The notes beneath the pieces are model-generated. The model made no database searches. It was not told the DNA's origin and worked only from the letters and a program-made list of their open reading frames with translations. From Rhodospirillaceae bacterium (GTDB lineage Bacteria; Pseudomonadota; Alphaproteobacteria; Rhodospirillales; UBA2165): 35,167 nucleotides of DNA. Below are positions 8,835 to 17,737 of this stretch, piece by piece; position 1 is the first letter of the stretch; every line of letters begins with the position of its first letter. Made by a program: the position numbers and the translations under genes. Location of the stretch: the NCBI GenBank assembly GCA_018649245.1, contig JABIIH010000241.1, forward strand, positions 1 to 35,167, written 5' to 3'.

Positions 8835-9395
8835 GTGGATTTTCAAGCGCAAAAAAAGGATATCCAGCGCCGTATGGAAGGCGCTTTAGAAGTGCTGCAC
8901 CGCGAATTTGGTGGTTTGCGTACCGGGCGGGCCTCGACCAGTTTATTGGACCCCATCACCGTTGATGCCTATGGCCAGCAAATGCCGATGAACCAGGTTG
9001 GCACCGTCGGTGTTCCAGAGCCCCGCATGTTGACGGTGCAGGTTTGGGACAAAGGATTGGTTGCCAGTGTCGAAAAAGCTATTCGTGATTCTGACCTCGG
9101 CCTAAACCCTGCCTCGGATGGACAATTAGTGCGCATTCCAATTCCAGCGCTAAATGAGGAACGCCGGGCGGAAATAGCAAAAATAGCTGGCAAGTATGCC
9201 GAAGAAACGCGGGTTGCTGTCCGCAATGTTCGCCGTCACGCTATGGATGAACTTAAGAAAGCGGAGAAAGACGGAGATATTTCGAAAGACGAGCATCATG
9301 ACTATGATGTTGAAACTCAAGAACTTACGGATGATTACGTCAAGAAAATTGACGAAGCCTTTCATAATAAAGAACAGGAAATCATGCAGGTCTAA
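8835..9395 (+). CDS. frr: Ribosome recycling factor
   Basis: RRF, which with EF-G splits the post-termination ribosome. The 186 residues match the family. It begins in the usual way with an N-terminal helix and has the diagnostic [20 protein letters not shown] and LNEERRAEI segments, then the long C-terminal helices of the three-helix bundle. The start is GTG at 8835, immediately after the pyrH stop, with GGGGAGGA upstream inside pyrH as ribosome binding site; no alternative start is better placed. Confidence 0.96.
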   Translation: MDFQAQKKDIQRRMEGALEVLHREFGGLRTGRASTSLLDPITVDAYGQQMPMNQVGTVGVPEPRMLTVQVWDKGLVASVEKAIRDSDLGLNPASDGQLVRIPIPALNEERRAEIAKIAGKYAEETRVAVRNVRRHAMDELKKAEKDGDISKDEHHDYDVETQELTDDYVKKIDEAFHNKEQEIMQV

Positions 9396-9423
9396 ACGGC
9401 CAAATTGTATATAATACGAGATC

Positions 9424-10158
9424 ATGAAAGCTGAACCGATCCCAGATTACGGTGACTTAGTCGTCCCAACTCATATTGCTATTATTATGGATGGCAATGG
9501 ACGTTGGGCCAAAGCGCGCGGCTTGCCGCGGGTAGCCGGGCATCAACGGGGAGCTGATTCAGTGCGCACAGCCATTGAAAGTGCGATTAAATATGGCGTG
9601 CGTTATTTAACGCTTTATAGTTTTTCCTCAGAAAATTGGAAACGGCCGGCGGATGAAGTTAGTGATTTAATGGGACTGCTCAGACGGTATCTGAGAAGCG
9701 AAATTGCCGAGTTACATAAAAATGGTGTTCGTTTAAGAGTGATTGGTGAGCGTTTTGATTTGAGTGCTGATATCGTCGATCTTATTGAGGAGTGCGAGAA
9801 ACGAACCGCTGGTAATACACGTCTCGATTTGATCATAGCTCTTAGCTATGGCGGGCGCACTGAAATTGCAAATGCGGCGAAAGTGATTGCTGAGAAAACT
9901 AAAGCCGGCGAAATTACGCCTGACCAGATCGATGAAAACTTGCTTGAGAGTTATCTTGAGACATCAGGTATACCTGATCCGGATTTACTCATTCGCACCA
10001 GCGGCGAAAAAAGAATTAGTAATTTTCTGCTTTGGCAGTTGGCCTATGCCGAATTTATTTTTCTCGATACGTTGTGGCCAGATTTTACGCAAGAAGATTT
10101 TTATTCCGCAATTTCTGAATATGGCCGTCGGGAACGACGATTTGGCGCAACTGAATAA
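9424..10158 (+). CDS. uppS: Undecaprenyl pyrophosphate synthase (cis-prenyltransferase)
   Basis: Condenses isopentenyl-PP units onto farnesyl-PP to make undecaprenyl-PP, the lipid carrier for peptidoglycan and LPS. The 244-residue protein has all main cis-prenyltransferase regions: IIMDGNGRWAKARG (catalytic Asp at about 23), the SFSSENWKRP loop, and RTSGEKRISNFLLWQLAYAE near the C-terminus, followed by LWPDF. It follows frr by 28 bases. The usual Shine-Dalgarno sequence is missing; instead a TATAAT sits at 9410-9415, nine bases before the ATG. Together with cdsA and dxr it forms the conserved lipid-precursor block. Confidence 0.96.
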   Translation: MKAEPIPDYGDLVVPTHIAIIMDGNGRWAKARGLPRVAGHQRGADSVRTAIESAIKYGVRYLTLYSFSSENWKRPADEVSDLMGLLRRYLRSEIAELHKNGVRLRVIGERFDLSADIVDLIEECEKRTAGNTRLDLIIALSYGGRTEIANAAKVIAEKTKAGEITPDQIDENLLESYLETSGIPDPDLLIRTSGEKRISNFLLWQLAYAEFIFLDTLWPDFTQEDFYSAISEYGRRERRFGATE

Positions 10159-10186
10159 ATGTTAGCAGCCTGGTTTTATTGACCCC

Positions 10187-10852
10187 ATGTTAACTCGCAT
10201 CCTTTCAGCTCTGGTTATGGCTCCGCTCGCACTAGCGGCGATGTGGTTTGGTTTTCCGTATTTTGAACTCATGGTAGGTGGCGTCGGTGTTTTGGCAGCC
10301 CTGGAATGGCAGCGGCTTATCCGCAGCAATGGACCACAACAGCGAAACATTTCTTGGCTGCTTTTCGGCCTGCTATACATTTTTGTGCCATGTCTGATTT
10401 TAGTCTGGCTGCGCGACATTGACGGCCAGGGCCGGCAAGTCGTTATCTGGTTGTTTGCAATTATTTGGGCAACCGATATTGGGGCCTATTTTTCTGGTAA
10501 GTCTATTGGTGGCCCGAAACTGGCGCCAACTATCAGCCCTAATAAAACCTGGGCCGGATTTTTTGGCGGCTTATTTTTTGCTGGTTTAATGGGATTTATT
10601 TTGAACAGCTACGCTGAGCCGTCATTTGATATGCTTGAGATATTTATCGCCTCTGTGGCCTTATCAATAGTCGGCCAATTAGGCGATCTATTGGAATCTT
10701 GGGTTAAACGGACCTTTGAAGTAAAGGATTCTGGTTCATTAATACCCGGTCATGGTGGTGTTTTAGACCGAATAGATGCTATTCTTCTGGCAATTCCCGT
10801 CGCTGGGATAATTGTCCTGATATATGATATTGGTGAAGTTCCATGGAAATGA
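10187..10852 (+). CDS. cdsA: Phosphatidate cytidylyltransferase (CDP-diglyceride synthase)
   Basis: An integral membrane enzyme making CDP-diacylglycerol from phosphatidic acid and CTP, the branch point for bacterial phospholipids. The C-terminal signature is clear: GDLLESWVKRTFEVKDSG then PGHGGVLDRIDAI. Several hydrophobic segments are visible. At 221 residues it is shorter than the E. coli enzyme (about 285), mostly in the N-terminal membrane part; the shorter form is common in alphaproteobacteria. The ATG at 10187 has no strong ribosome binding site, but the first membrane helix starts right after it. Its 3' end overlaps dxr by ten bases. Confidence 0.94.
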   Translation: MLTRILSALVMAPLALAAMWFGFPYFELMVGGVGVLAALEWQRLIRSNGPQQRNISWLLFGLLYIFVPCLILVWLRDIDGQGRQVVIWLFAIIWATDIGAYFSGKSIGGPKLAPTISPNKTWAGFFGGLFFAGLMGFILNSYAEPSFDMLEIFIASVALSIVGQLGDLLESWVKRTFEVKDSGSLIPGHGGVLDRIDAILLAIPVAGIIVLIYDIGEVPWK

Positions 10853-12042
10853 AGGTTTCGCCCGACCTGACGAATGATAGTCGTGCAAAACGCCGGGTAA
10901 GCATTTTGGGCGCTACGGGTTCAATTGGCTGCAATACCTTGGATCTTGTCCGAAATCAGTCAGATCTTTTTACGATCGAAGCACTGACCGGGAATAAAAA
11001 TGTCGATCTTCTTATTAGCCAGGCGAAGGAATTTAATCCCAAGTTAGCGGTTATCGGCGATGATGCATTATTTGGTGAGCTTAAAGATGGATTAAGTGGA
11101 ACCGACATTGCTGCGGCTTCTGGCCAGACGGCGTTGTTAGAGGCTGCTGATGTAGATTCCGATATTGTGATAGCAGGCATCGTTGGCGTTGCTGGTTTAG
11201 CGCCAACATTAAAAGCAGCCCAAAGAGGTGCCATTGTCGCGCTCGCAAATAAAGAATGTTTGGTTTGTGCTGGCGATTTTTTCTTAGATGAAATAGAACG
11301 CAGCGGCGCAACTTTGTTGCCGATTGATTCAGAACATAATGCAATTTTTCAAGTGTTTGATTTCGAGCAATCGGAAAACGTTGATCATTTAACGTTGACG
11401 GCTTCGGGCGGTCCATTTCGCAATGCTTCATTAACCGAGATGTCCGCCGTGACACCAGAGCAAGCAGTGGCTCATCCGAATTGGGACATGGGTGCAAAAA
11501 TCTCAGTAGATTCAGCCACCATGATGAATAAAGGGCTGGAACTCATCGAGGCTTTTTATCTGTTTCCAGTGGAAGAAAAGCAAATTGAAATTCTCATTCA
11601 TCCGCAATCCGTAATTCATAGTATGGTGAGTTACAAAGATGGCTCTGTATTAGCTCAATTAGGCACGCCGGATATGCGTACGCCGATTTCCTATGCACTC
11701 GCATGGCCGGACCGGATGGAAACACCTGGCCGTCAACTAGATCTCGCCCAAATCGGCAAACTTACATTTGAGGCACCCGATTTAGAGCGCTTTCCGGCTC
11801 TAACATTAGCGCGAGACACCTTGAAAGCAGGCGGCTCTCTGCCTACTATATTAAATGCTGCCAACGAAGTCGCCGTCAGGTGTTTCCTGGAAGAAAGAAT
11901 AGGCTTTCTTGATATCACGCGGGTGACGGCAGATGTTTTAGATAGGACGCCGAACAGTGAGCCAAACACGCTTGATGAAATTTGCCATTGCGACGAGGCT
12001 GCCCGAGTACTCGCCGAAGAAATGGTTAGCGCCCTGATATAG
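10843..12042 (+). CDS. dxr: 1-deoxy-D-xylulose 5-phosphate reductoisomerase
   Basis: Second step of the MEP isoprenoid pathway: NADPH-dependent conversion of DXP to MEP, supplying the isopentenyl-PP that UppS uses. The 399 residues match the family. The NADPH-binding GATGSIG lies at residues 23-29, the metal/substrate motif is LPIDSEHNAIFQ, and further marks are TASGGPFR, KISVDSATMMNKGLE and HPQSVIHSMV. The ATG at 10843 lies in the end of cdsA; an ATG two codons later (10849) is an alternative. The overlap implies translational coupling with cdsA. Confidence 0.97.
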   Translation: MEMKVSPDLTNDSRAKRRVSILGATGSIGCNTLDLVRNQSDLFTIEALTGNKNVDLLISQAKEFNPKLAVIGDDALFGELKDGLSGTDIAAASGQTALLEAADVDSDIVIAGIVGVAGLAPTLKAAQRGAIVALANKECLVCAGDFFLDEIERSGATLLPIDSEHNAIFQVFDFEQSENVDHLTLTASGGPFRNASLTEMSAVTPEQAVAHPNWDMGAKISVDSATMMNKGLELIEAFYLFPVEEKQIEILIHPQSVIHSMVSYKDGSVLAQLGTPDMRTPISYALAWPDRMETPGRQLDLAQIGKLTFEAPDLERFPALTLARDTLKAGGSLPTILNAANEVAVRCFLEERIGFLDITRVTADVLDRTPNSEPNTLDEICHCDEAARVLAEEMVSALI

Positions 12043-12082
12043 AAGTATCGAGCAAATTTTCGACAAATAAACGGATTAAAAA

Positions 12083-13267
12083 ATGGAAATATTAAGCCTG
12101 TTTATGGCTAAGCTAAGTTTTATTTGGGAAATTGGTATTCCCTTCCTTGTTGCCTTGACCATATTGGTGTTCGTTCACGAACTTGGCCATTATGCGGTGG
12201 CGCGCTGGTGTAATGTAAAAATTGAGGTGTTTTCGATTGGCTTCGGCCCTGAATTAAAGGGCTGGGATGATCGTCACGGCACGCGCTGGAAATTAAGCGC
12301 AATTCCACTCGGTGGTTACGTCAAAATGTTTGGCGAAAGTGAAACCATCTTGGAAGGTGAGGGTGAGGATGAAAAAGAACGTCCAATGACCCCGGAAGAA
12401 GAAGCTGTTTCGTTTCATCACAAATCACTACCGCAACGTGCGGCCGTCGTCTTCGCGGGGCCGTTTATAAATTTTATTTTTGCTGTTTTGGCTTTTGCCG
12501 CTTTATTTATGACATTAGGTGTGCCCGAACCGGTTTCTGATAAACCATTAGCCGTTGTTGGTGCCGTATCACCAAATAGCGCCGCGGCTGCGGGCGGATT
12601 AAAAATGGGCGATCAGATTACCCGAATAGGTGATAGCAATGTTTCCTACTTTACTGATTTACAACGAATTATTGGCGCTAATCCTGAACAAAATCTGGTT
12701 TTGAAAATTGTCCGTGACGGTAAAAATCTAACCGTTGATATTAAGACCGGCTTTCGCAATGGAAAAAATGCCGCCGGCGAGACGATTAAAATTGGCTTGC
12801 TAGGCGTATCGGCGCATCCGGGTGAGGTGAAATATACGCGCCAAAATCCGGCAAAAGCGTTGTGGATGGGAGTTGAACGGACTTACATATTTACCGTTCG
12901 CATCTTGGAATACATCAGAGATATATTTGTCGGTAAACAATCGGCAGATGAACTGGGTGGAATACTCAGAATTGCGCAGATATCAGGGCAGGTCGCTGAA
13001 TTGGGTGTTGCAAGTTTTGTTTCCTTTTTGGCCATTCTTTCCGTAAATTTAGGATTAATTAACCTCTTCCCTATACCGCTGTTAGACGGTGGTCATTTAG
13101 CGTTTTATATAATCGAGGCAATACGCGGGCGTCCTTTGGGGCCGAAAGCTCAAGAATATGGGTTTCGGCTCGGGTTGACGTTCGTTATTGCCTTATTTTT
13201 GTTTGTAACGTGGAATGATCTTGTGCATTTAAAGTTTTTCGAGTTTATTACGGGGCTTCTGACATAA
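12083..13267 (+). CDS. rseP: Site-2 intramembrane zinc metalloprotease RseP
   Basis: An inner-membrane S2P-family protease, in E. coli cutting anti-sigma factor RseA after DegS and clearing signal-peptide remnants. The 394 residues include VHELGHY (H32, E33, H36) in the first membrane helix and PIPLLDGGH (Asp335) in the third catalytic helix; both are needed to bind zinc. GYVKMFGE is the membrane re-entrant segment. One PDZ domain (about residues 155-240) is seen, whereas E. coli RseP has two. The gene lies 40 bases behind dxr, directly before bamA, the conserved alphaproteobacterial order. Whether its target here is an anti-sigma factor cannot be told. Confidence 0.95.
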   Translation: MEILSLFMAKLSFIWEIGIPFLVALTILVFVHELGHYAVARWCNVKIEVFSIGFGPELKGWDDRHGTRWKLSAIPLGGYVKMFGESETILEGEGEDEKERPMTPEEEAVSFHHKSLPQRAAVVFAGPFINFIFAVLAFAALFMTLGVPEPVSDKPLAVVGAVSPNSAAAAGGLKMGDQITRIGDSNVSYFTDLQRIIGANPEQNLVLKIVRDGKNLTVDIKTGFRNGKNAAGETIKIGLLGVSAHPGEVKYTRQNPAKALWMGVERTYIFTVRILEYIRDIFVGKQSADELGGILRIAQISGQVAELGVASFVSFLAILSVNLGLINLFPIPLLDGGHLAFYIIEAIRGRPLGPKAQEYGFRLGLTFVIALFLFVTWNDLVHLKFFEFITGLLT

Positions 13268-13272
13268 GTCTT

Positions 13273-13350
13273 TGAATCTTTTGGGAATCTTTTAGGAATC
13301 TTTTAGGAATTATCTAGGAATCATTTGGAATTTCTCCAAGAATCGTATAG
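13273..13350. repeat. ~11-bp tandem repeat array with five GANTC sites upstream of bamA
   Basis: The rseP-bamA gap contains at least seven units related to GGAATCTTTTA. GAAT begins at 13274, 13285, 13296, 13307, 13318, 13328 and 13340. Two consecutive units (13284-13294, 13295-13305) are identical; the rest are degenerate. Five units are GAATC, so they are GANTC, the CcrM methylation site, at 13274, 13285, 13296, 13318 and 13340 (spacings 11, 11, 22, 22). The period is close to one helical turn, so the sites would face one side of the DNA. No coding frame explains the repeat. Function unknown. Confidence 0.85.
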
Positions 13351-13353
13351 AAC
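13325..13353 (+). promoter_or_regulatory. Candidate promoter for bamA within the repeat array
   Basis: TTGGAA (13325-13330) and TAGAAC (13348-13353) are 17 bases apart, each four of six to consensus. The predicted start near 13360 leaves a leader of about 20 bases carrying AGGGAG before the bamA TTG. The 115-base gap is larger than most in this operon, which supports a promoter here, but the hexamers overlap the repeat units and may match by chance. Confidence 0.3.
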
Positions 13354-13382
13354 TCGATAATTCGATATTAGGGAGTTGTTAC

Positions 13383-15656
13383 TTGTACTGGATTAGAATG
13401 TTTGCGTTAGGCGCAGCCATGATTGTGGCTGTTGCATTGCCTTTCGGGGCCGAAGCGCAGAAATCCAACATCGTCGAAGAAATCGTCGTTCAAGGTACGC
13501 ACCGGATCGAGCAAAGTACTGTGCGATCATACCTCCTGTTACAGGAGGGAGACAGATTTGACGAGCGTCGGATCAATCAATCATTGAAGAGCCTTTTTGC
13601 AACCGGTCTATTTGCAGATGTCGCCATTACTCGCGAGGGTAAGGCTATGATTGTGAAGGTTGTTGAGAACCCGGTAATTAACCGGATCGCCTTTGAAGGC
13701 AACAAGCGTATTGAAGACGATATGTTGCGAAAGGAAGTTATCCTGCGCCCGCGGGTTGTTTTCACCCGCACTAAAGTTCAAGCCGATGTTAAACGGATAA
13801 TGGATGTTTATCGCGTCAATGGACGTTTTGCTGCTTCGATCGTGCCAAAAATTATTCAGCTGCCGCAAAACCGGGCTGACTTAGTATTTGAGATTGATGA
13901 AGGACCGTTAACGACTGTTGAACGGATTAGCTTTGTTGGTAATAAATTTGAAAGCGACTCTGATCTACGGGAAGTTATCCGGACTAAAGAATCCATTTGG
14001 TATCGTTTTCTATCATCTGATGACACTTATGATCCTGATCGTCTGACCTTGGATCGCGAATTATTGCGCCGCCATTACCTGGCTGAAGGTTTTGCCGATT
14101 TCAGAGTGGAATCAGCGGTTGCGGAATTAACACCAGACGGCAAAGCATTTTTTATTACTTTTAGTGTAAACGAAGGCCAGCGTTACAAATTTGGTGCAAT
14201 TGATGTTGCTGCTGGCTTGCGTGGCCTGGATGCTAAGAAGCTACGGGCGCTGGTTGAATTTGATACCGGCGATCAGTACGACAACACCAAAGTTGATGAG
14301 GCGATTGACAAAATTACCGATGCAATTGGTAATTTGGGTTATGCGTTCGTTGAAGTTAGGCCGCGTATCAATCGAAATCGCCGGGATAAAATTGTTAATT
14401 TAACATTTGATGTGAGAGAAGGTCCGCGCGTATTTGTCGAGCGGATCGATATTTCAGGTAATATTCGAACAGTTGATAAAGTAATTCGCCGGGAATTTCA
14501 GGTTGTTGAAGGTGATGCTTTTAATGCCGCTAAACTACGTCGTTCACGGCAACGCATTCGGGATTTGAACTTTTTTGATAAAGTTGAAATTGAACGTTTG
14601 CCCGGCAGTTCGCCTGATAAAACTATTGTTAAAGTGCAGGTCGAAGAAAAATCTACTGGTTCTTTGAGTTTCGGTGTGGGTTATTCGACTGACAATGGGC
14701 CACTTTTTGATCTTGGTGTAAGTGAGTCTAATCTGTTGGGCAAAGGTCAAAAGCTTGGTCTTAATCTTTCTATAGCCGCCGAGAAAAGCACAGTTAATAT
14801 CTCTTTTACCGAACCATATTTCTTAGACCGAGATGTTGCTGCTGGATTTGATCTCTATCATTCCAATCAGGATTTGCAGGATACCCGGTCCTATGATTTT
14901 AAGAAAACGGGTTTGGGCTTGCGGGCAGGATTTCCCATTGCACCGTTTATCCGTCAAAATTGGCGATATACGATTGAGCAATCAGAAATAGAAAATGTCG
15001 CCAGCACGGCCTCCAGTCTTATTAAATCGCAAGAAGGAAAAAGATTTTTATCGGAGGTCGGTCATACGCTAACTTACGATAAAAGGGATAGCCGGCTTTC
15101 CCCGACCGAAGGTTTTGTTGTTAGGGTAACAAATGATTTGGCAGGTTTTGGCGGCAATATTCGCTACCTTCGTAATCGTCTAAACGCTGGTCAGTATTAC
15201 GAAGTAATTGATGACTGGGTTCTTGCCGTAACCGGCGGTGTCGGCCATATTCTCGGGCTCGGCAAGGATGTTGAAATCGCAGATAGATTTTTCTTAGGCG
15301 GCGATTCTTTGCGCGGCTTCCAAACTGCCGGCGTTGGTCCGCGTGATAGGTTAACTAAAGATTCCTTGGGCGGTGAGTGGAAGTATAACGGTTCTGTTCA
15401 GGTGACTTTTCCGCTCGGTTTACCAACTGAATTTGGCGTTTCTGGCCGGCTATTTACTGATTTTGGTAGTATCGGCCAAGTTAGTCCATCCAATTCCAAT
15501 ATCCAGGATACCGGCAGTATCAGGGCAGCAGCCGGTGCCGGCTTAGGCTGGGTGTCGCCGTTTGGTCCGATTAATATGGACTTTGGTTTTCCAATTGTGA
15601 AAGAGAGCTTTGATCAAACGGAGCTATTTAGATTAAACTTCGGAACGAGGTTCTAA
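13383..15656 (+). CDS. bamA: Outer membrane protein assembly factor BamA
   Basis: The Omp85 core of the BAM complex, inserting beta-barrel proteins into the outer membrane. The 757 residues give a signal peptide (about 1-25, cleavage after AEA), five POTRA domains (about 30-350) and a C-terminal 16-strand barrel. FLGGDSLRGF is the conserved Omp85 (V/I)RGF-type loop motif, and the protein ends in Phe, the outer-membrane beta-signal. TTG at 13383 is chosen because AGGGAG (13370-13375) is seven bases upstream; ATG at 13398 is possible and would remove five residues, still leaving a signal peptide. skp follows three bases later. Confidence 0.97.
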   Translation: MYWIRMFALGAAMIVAVALPFGAEAQKSNIVEEIVVQGTHRIEQSTVRSYLLLQEGDRFDERRINQSLKSLFATGLFADVAITREGKAMIVKVVENPVINRIAFEGNKRIEDDMLRKEVILRPRVVFTRTKVQADVKRIMDVYRVNGRFAASIVPKIIQLPQNRADLVFEIDEGPLTTVERISFVGNKFESDSDLREVIRTKESIWYRFLSSDDTYDPDRLTLDRELLRRHYLAEGFADFRVESAVAELTPDGKAFFITFSVNEGQRYKFGAIDVAAGLRGLDAKKLRALVEFDTGDQYDNTKVDEAIDKITDAIGNLGYAFVEVRPRINRNRRDKIVNLTFDVREGPRVFVERIDISGNIRTVDKVIRREFQVVEGDAFNAAKLRRSRQRIRDLNFFDKVEIERLPGSSPDKTIVKVQVEEKSTGSLSFGVGYSTDNGPLFDLGVSESNLLGKGQKLGLNLSIAAEKSTVNISFTEPYFLDRDVAAGFDLYHSNQDLQDTRSYDFKKTGLGLRAGFPIAPFIRQNWRYTIEQSEIENVASTASSLIKSQEGKRFLSEVGHTLTYDKRDSRLSPTEGFVVRVTNDLAGFGGNIRYLRNRLNAGQYYEVIDDWVLAVTGGVGHILGLGKDVEIADRFFLGGDSLRGFQTAGVGPRDRLTKDSLGGEWKYNGSVQVTFPLGLPTEFGVSGRLFTDFGSIGQVSPSNSNIQDTGSIRAAAGAGLGWVSPFGPINMDFGFPIVKESFDQTELFRLNFGTRF

Positions 15657-15659
15657 CCA

Positions 15660-16238
15660 ATGAACGTAAGTTTTAAATTTTTAATTTCTGTTTTGATTTT
15701 GTCGTTAACGTTGATCAGTGAAGGCAGCGCGCAAACCCCAAAATCTCGTGAAATAAAAATGGGCATTCTCGACATTCAGCGGGTTATGCAAAAATCATTG
15801 ATGGCGAAAGATATTGCTCGTCAAATTGATACCAAGCGCCGGAAGTTCCGTGATGAAATCAAAAAAGAAGAAGAAGCTTTGCGTAAAGCGAATGATGAGC
15901 TTCAGAAACAGCGGGTAATCCTGTCACCAGAAGCTTTTGCTGAAGAGGCACGTAAATTCCGCGTAAAAACGACAACATTGCAAAAAAAGGTTCAGTTGCG
16001 AAATCAAGAATTTATTCAACTTCGCTCTGGCGCCAACCGTGCTTTACAAGCCGCCATTCAAAAAGCCTTAACCCAGATTACAAAACGTCATAGCTATAAT
16101 TTGGTGTTGCGTTATTCGCCACAGGCTATACTCGTCCGGCCGGATTATCTCGATATATCGGATATTGTGTTAGAGCAGTTGAATAAGAATATTAAAAAAT
16201 ATCAAATTCCCTCCGCAGCTCCAAAAACTGGAAAGTAG
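15660..16238 (+). CDS. skp: Periplasmic chaperone Skp/OmpH family
   Basis: A 192-residue exported protein. Residues 1-24 are a signal peptide (hydrophobic FLISVLILSLTLIS, cleavage after GSA). The mature protein begins with the OmpH-type MGILDIQRVMQKS strand, and its middle (about residues 55-125) is a Lys/Glu-rich coiled coil, the tentacle arms of Skp, followed by a short beta region. It is predicted to hold unfolded outer-membrane proteins in the periplasm and hand them to BamA, encoded immediately upstream. The bamA-skp-lpxD order is widely conserved. lpxD begins three bases after the stop. Confidence 0.92.
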   Translation: MNVSFKFLISVLILSLTLISEGSAQTPKSREIKMGILDIQRVMQKSLMAKDIARQIDTKRRKFRDEIKKEEEALRKANDELQKQRVILSPEAFAEEARKFRVKTTTLQKKVQLRNQEFIQLRSGANRALQAAIQKALTQITKRHSYNLVLRYSPQAILVRPDYLDISDIVLEQLNKNIKKYQIPSAAPKTGK

Positions 16239-16241
16239 GCG

Positions 16242-17270
16242 ATGGCTGATCCCCGCTTTTTTAAGGTTGCGGGACCATTTAGTTTAGAACAATTAGCTGA
16301 AATTAGTGGTTCTGAAATCGGTGCTACAAGCCGGGAAGAGCAAATATTCTCGGATATTTTGCCGCTGGATTCCGCGACCCCAAACGATGTAAGCTTTATT
16401 GATAACCGCCGTTATGTTGAGGCTTTTAAAAGCACCAATGCGGGTGCTGTTGTAGTTCATCCGGAACTGGTTGGTCAAGCGCCTGAAAAAACGGCGCTTT
16501 TAATTACCGATAATCCCTATACAGGTTATGCCAAATTAACCCAGGCTTTCTACCCGCAAAACACGCCGCAGGAAGGGAGCGTAAATGCCCGCGCCATTGT
16601 CGATCCATCGGCGAAGCTTGGTAAAAATGTTTCAATAGATGCTGGTGCCGTAATCGAGGCAGAAGTTGAAATTGGAGATGACAGCCATATTGGCGCAAAC
16701 GCCGTTATTGGAGGCGGCGTCTCAATCGGCAATAATTGCCAAATAGCCGCCAATACAACTTTGACCCATTGCCTCATTGGTAGTGAAGTAATAATTCATA
16801 CTGGCGTCCGGATTGGCCAGGATGGTTTCGGATTTGCACCCGGCATGCCACGTCATACCAAAGTGCTTCAATTGGGCCGGGTCATAATTGGAGATGACGT
16901 TGAGATTGGTGCCAATACAACGATTGATCGCGGTGCTGGCCCGGACACGATTATTGGCAGTGGGACAAAAATAGATAATCTGGTTCAAATCGGCCATAAT
17001 GTGCAAATTGGCGAAGGGTGTTTTATCGTCGCGCAAAATGGCCTGTCCGGAAGTACCGTAATCGGCAATTTTGTAGCGTTGGGCGGGCAAGTAGGGGTTG
17101 CCGGTCACCTGACAATTGGCGATGGTGCCCAAGTGGCGGCTAAAAGCGGCGTATCGACGGATGTTGCGCCAGGTACGACTGTTGCTGGCAATCCGGCGCA
17201 AAATGCGCGAGATCACTGGAAAGGGCTCGCTCTGCTGAAAAGATTGGTTAAGGAAAAAAGAGGTAAGTAA
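16242..17270 (+). CDS. lpxD: UDP-3-O-acylglucosamine N-acyltransferase
   Basis: Third lipid A enzyme: adds a hydroxyacyl chain from acyl-ACP to the 2-amino group of UDP-3-O-acyl-GlcN. The 342 residues fit the family. The N-terminal uridine-binding domain (about 1-110) contains [11 protein letters not shown], followed by a left-handed beta helix of hexapeptide repeats (IGxxxxIG pattern). [10 protein letters not shown] carries the likely catalytic His252, and [16 protein letters not shown] and [15 protein letters not shown] are further LpxD marks. A C-terminal helix ends the protein. The stop and the next start overlap (TAATG). Confidence 0.96.
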   Translation: MADPRFFKVAGPFSLEQLAEISGSEIGATSREEQIFSDILPLDSATPNDVSFIDNRRYVEAFKSTNAGAVVVHPELVGQAPEKTALLITDNPYTGYAKLTQAFYPQNTPQEGSVNARAIVDPSAKLGKNVSIDAGAVIEAEVEIGDDSHIGANAVIGGGVSIGNNCQIAANTTLTHCLIGSEVIIHTGVRIGQDGFGFAPGMPRHTKVLQLGRVIIGDDVEIGANTTIDRGAGPDTIIGSGTKIDNLVQIGHNVQIGEGCFIVAQNGLSGSTVIGNFVALGGQVGVAGHLTIGDGAQVAAKSGVSTDVAPGTTVAGNPAQNARDHWKGLALLKRLVKEKRGK

Positions 17271-17737
17271 TGGATAGTGAAGCGAAGACTACCGAAGACA
17301 CCATCATCGATATTGAAAAAATTGTCGAGATGATCCCTCATCGGTACCCTTTCTTGATGATTGACCGGGTGACAGATCTGGTGCCGGAAGAAAGCGCTAT
17401 CGGACATAAAAATGTGACCATCAATGAGCCGCATTTTCAAGGCCATTTTCCGGGCAAACCAATCATGCCTGGGGTGCTGATAATCGAGGCGATGGCACAG
17501 ACTTCGGCCGTGCTTGTTGTTCATACATTAGGCGGTGATACTGAAGGTAAGCTGGTTTATTTTATGTCGGTTGAAAACGCCAAATTCCGGCGGCCGGTTC
17601 AACCAGGTGATGTGCTGAAAATTCACGTAAATACTAAGCAACACCGCAAAGCCGTTTGGAAATTTGATGGGGTCGCAAAAGTGGATGAGCAAACTGTAGC
17701 TGAAGCCACGTTTACCGCGATGATTATGGACGAATGA
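17270..17737 (+). CDS. fabZ: 3-hydroxyacyl-ACP dehydratase FabZ
   Basis: A hot-dog-fold dehydratase converting beta-hydroxyacyl-ACP to trans-2-enoyl-ACP in fatty acid elongation. In 155 residues it shows IPHRYPFLMIDRV, then NEPHFQGHFPGKPIMPGVL and IEAMAQ. By alignment to the E. coli enzyme, H59 and E73 would be the catalytic pair. It competes with LpxA for 3-hydroxyacyl-ACP, so its place between lpxD and lpxA puts the branch point under shared expression. It starts in a TAATG overlap with lpxD and ends in an ATGA overlap with lpxA. Confidence 0.97.
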   Translation: MDSEAKTTEDTIIDIEKIVEMIPHRYPFLMIDRVTDLVPEESAIGHKNVTINEPHFQGHFPGKPIMPGVLIIEAMAQTSAVLVVHTLGGDTEGKLVYFMSVENAKFRRPVQPGDVLKIHVNTKQHRKAVWKFDGVAKVDEQTVAEATFTAMIMDE

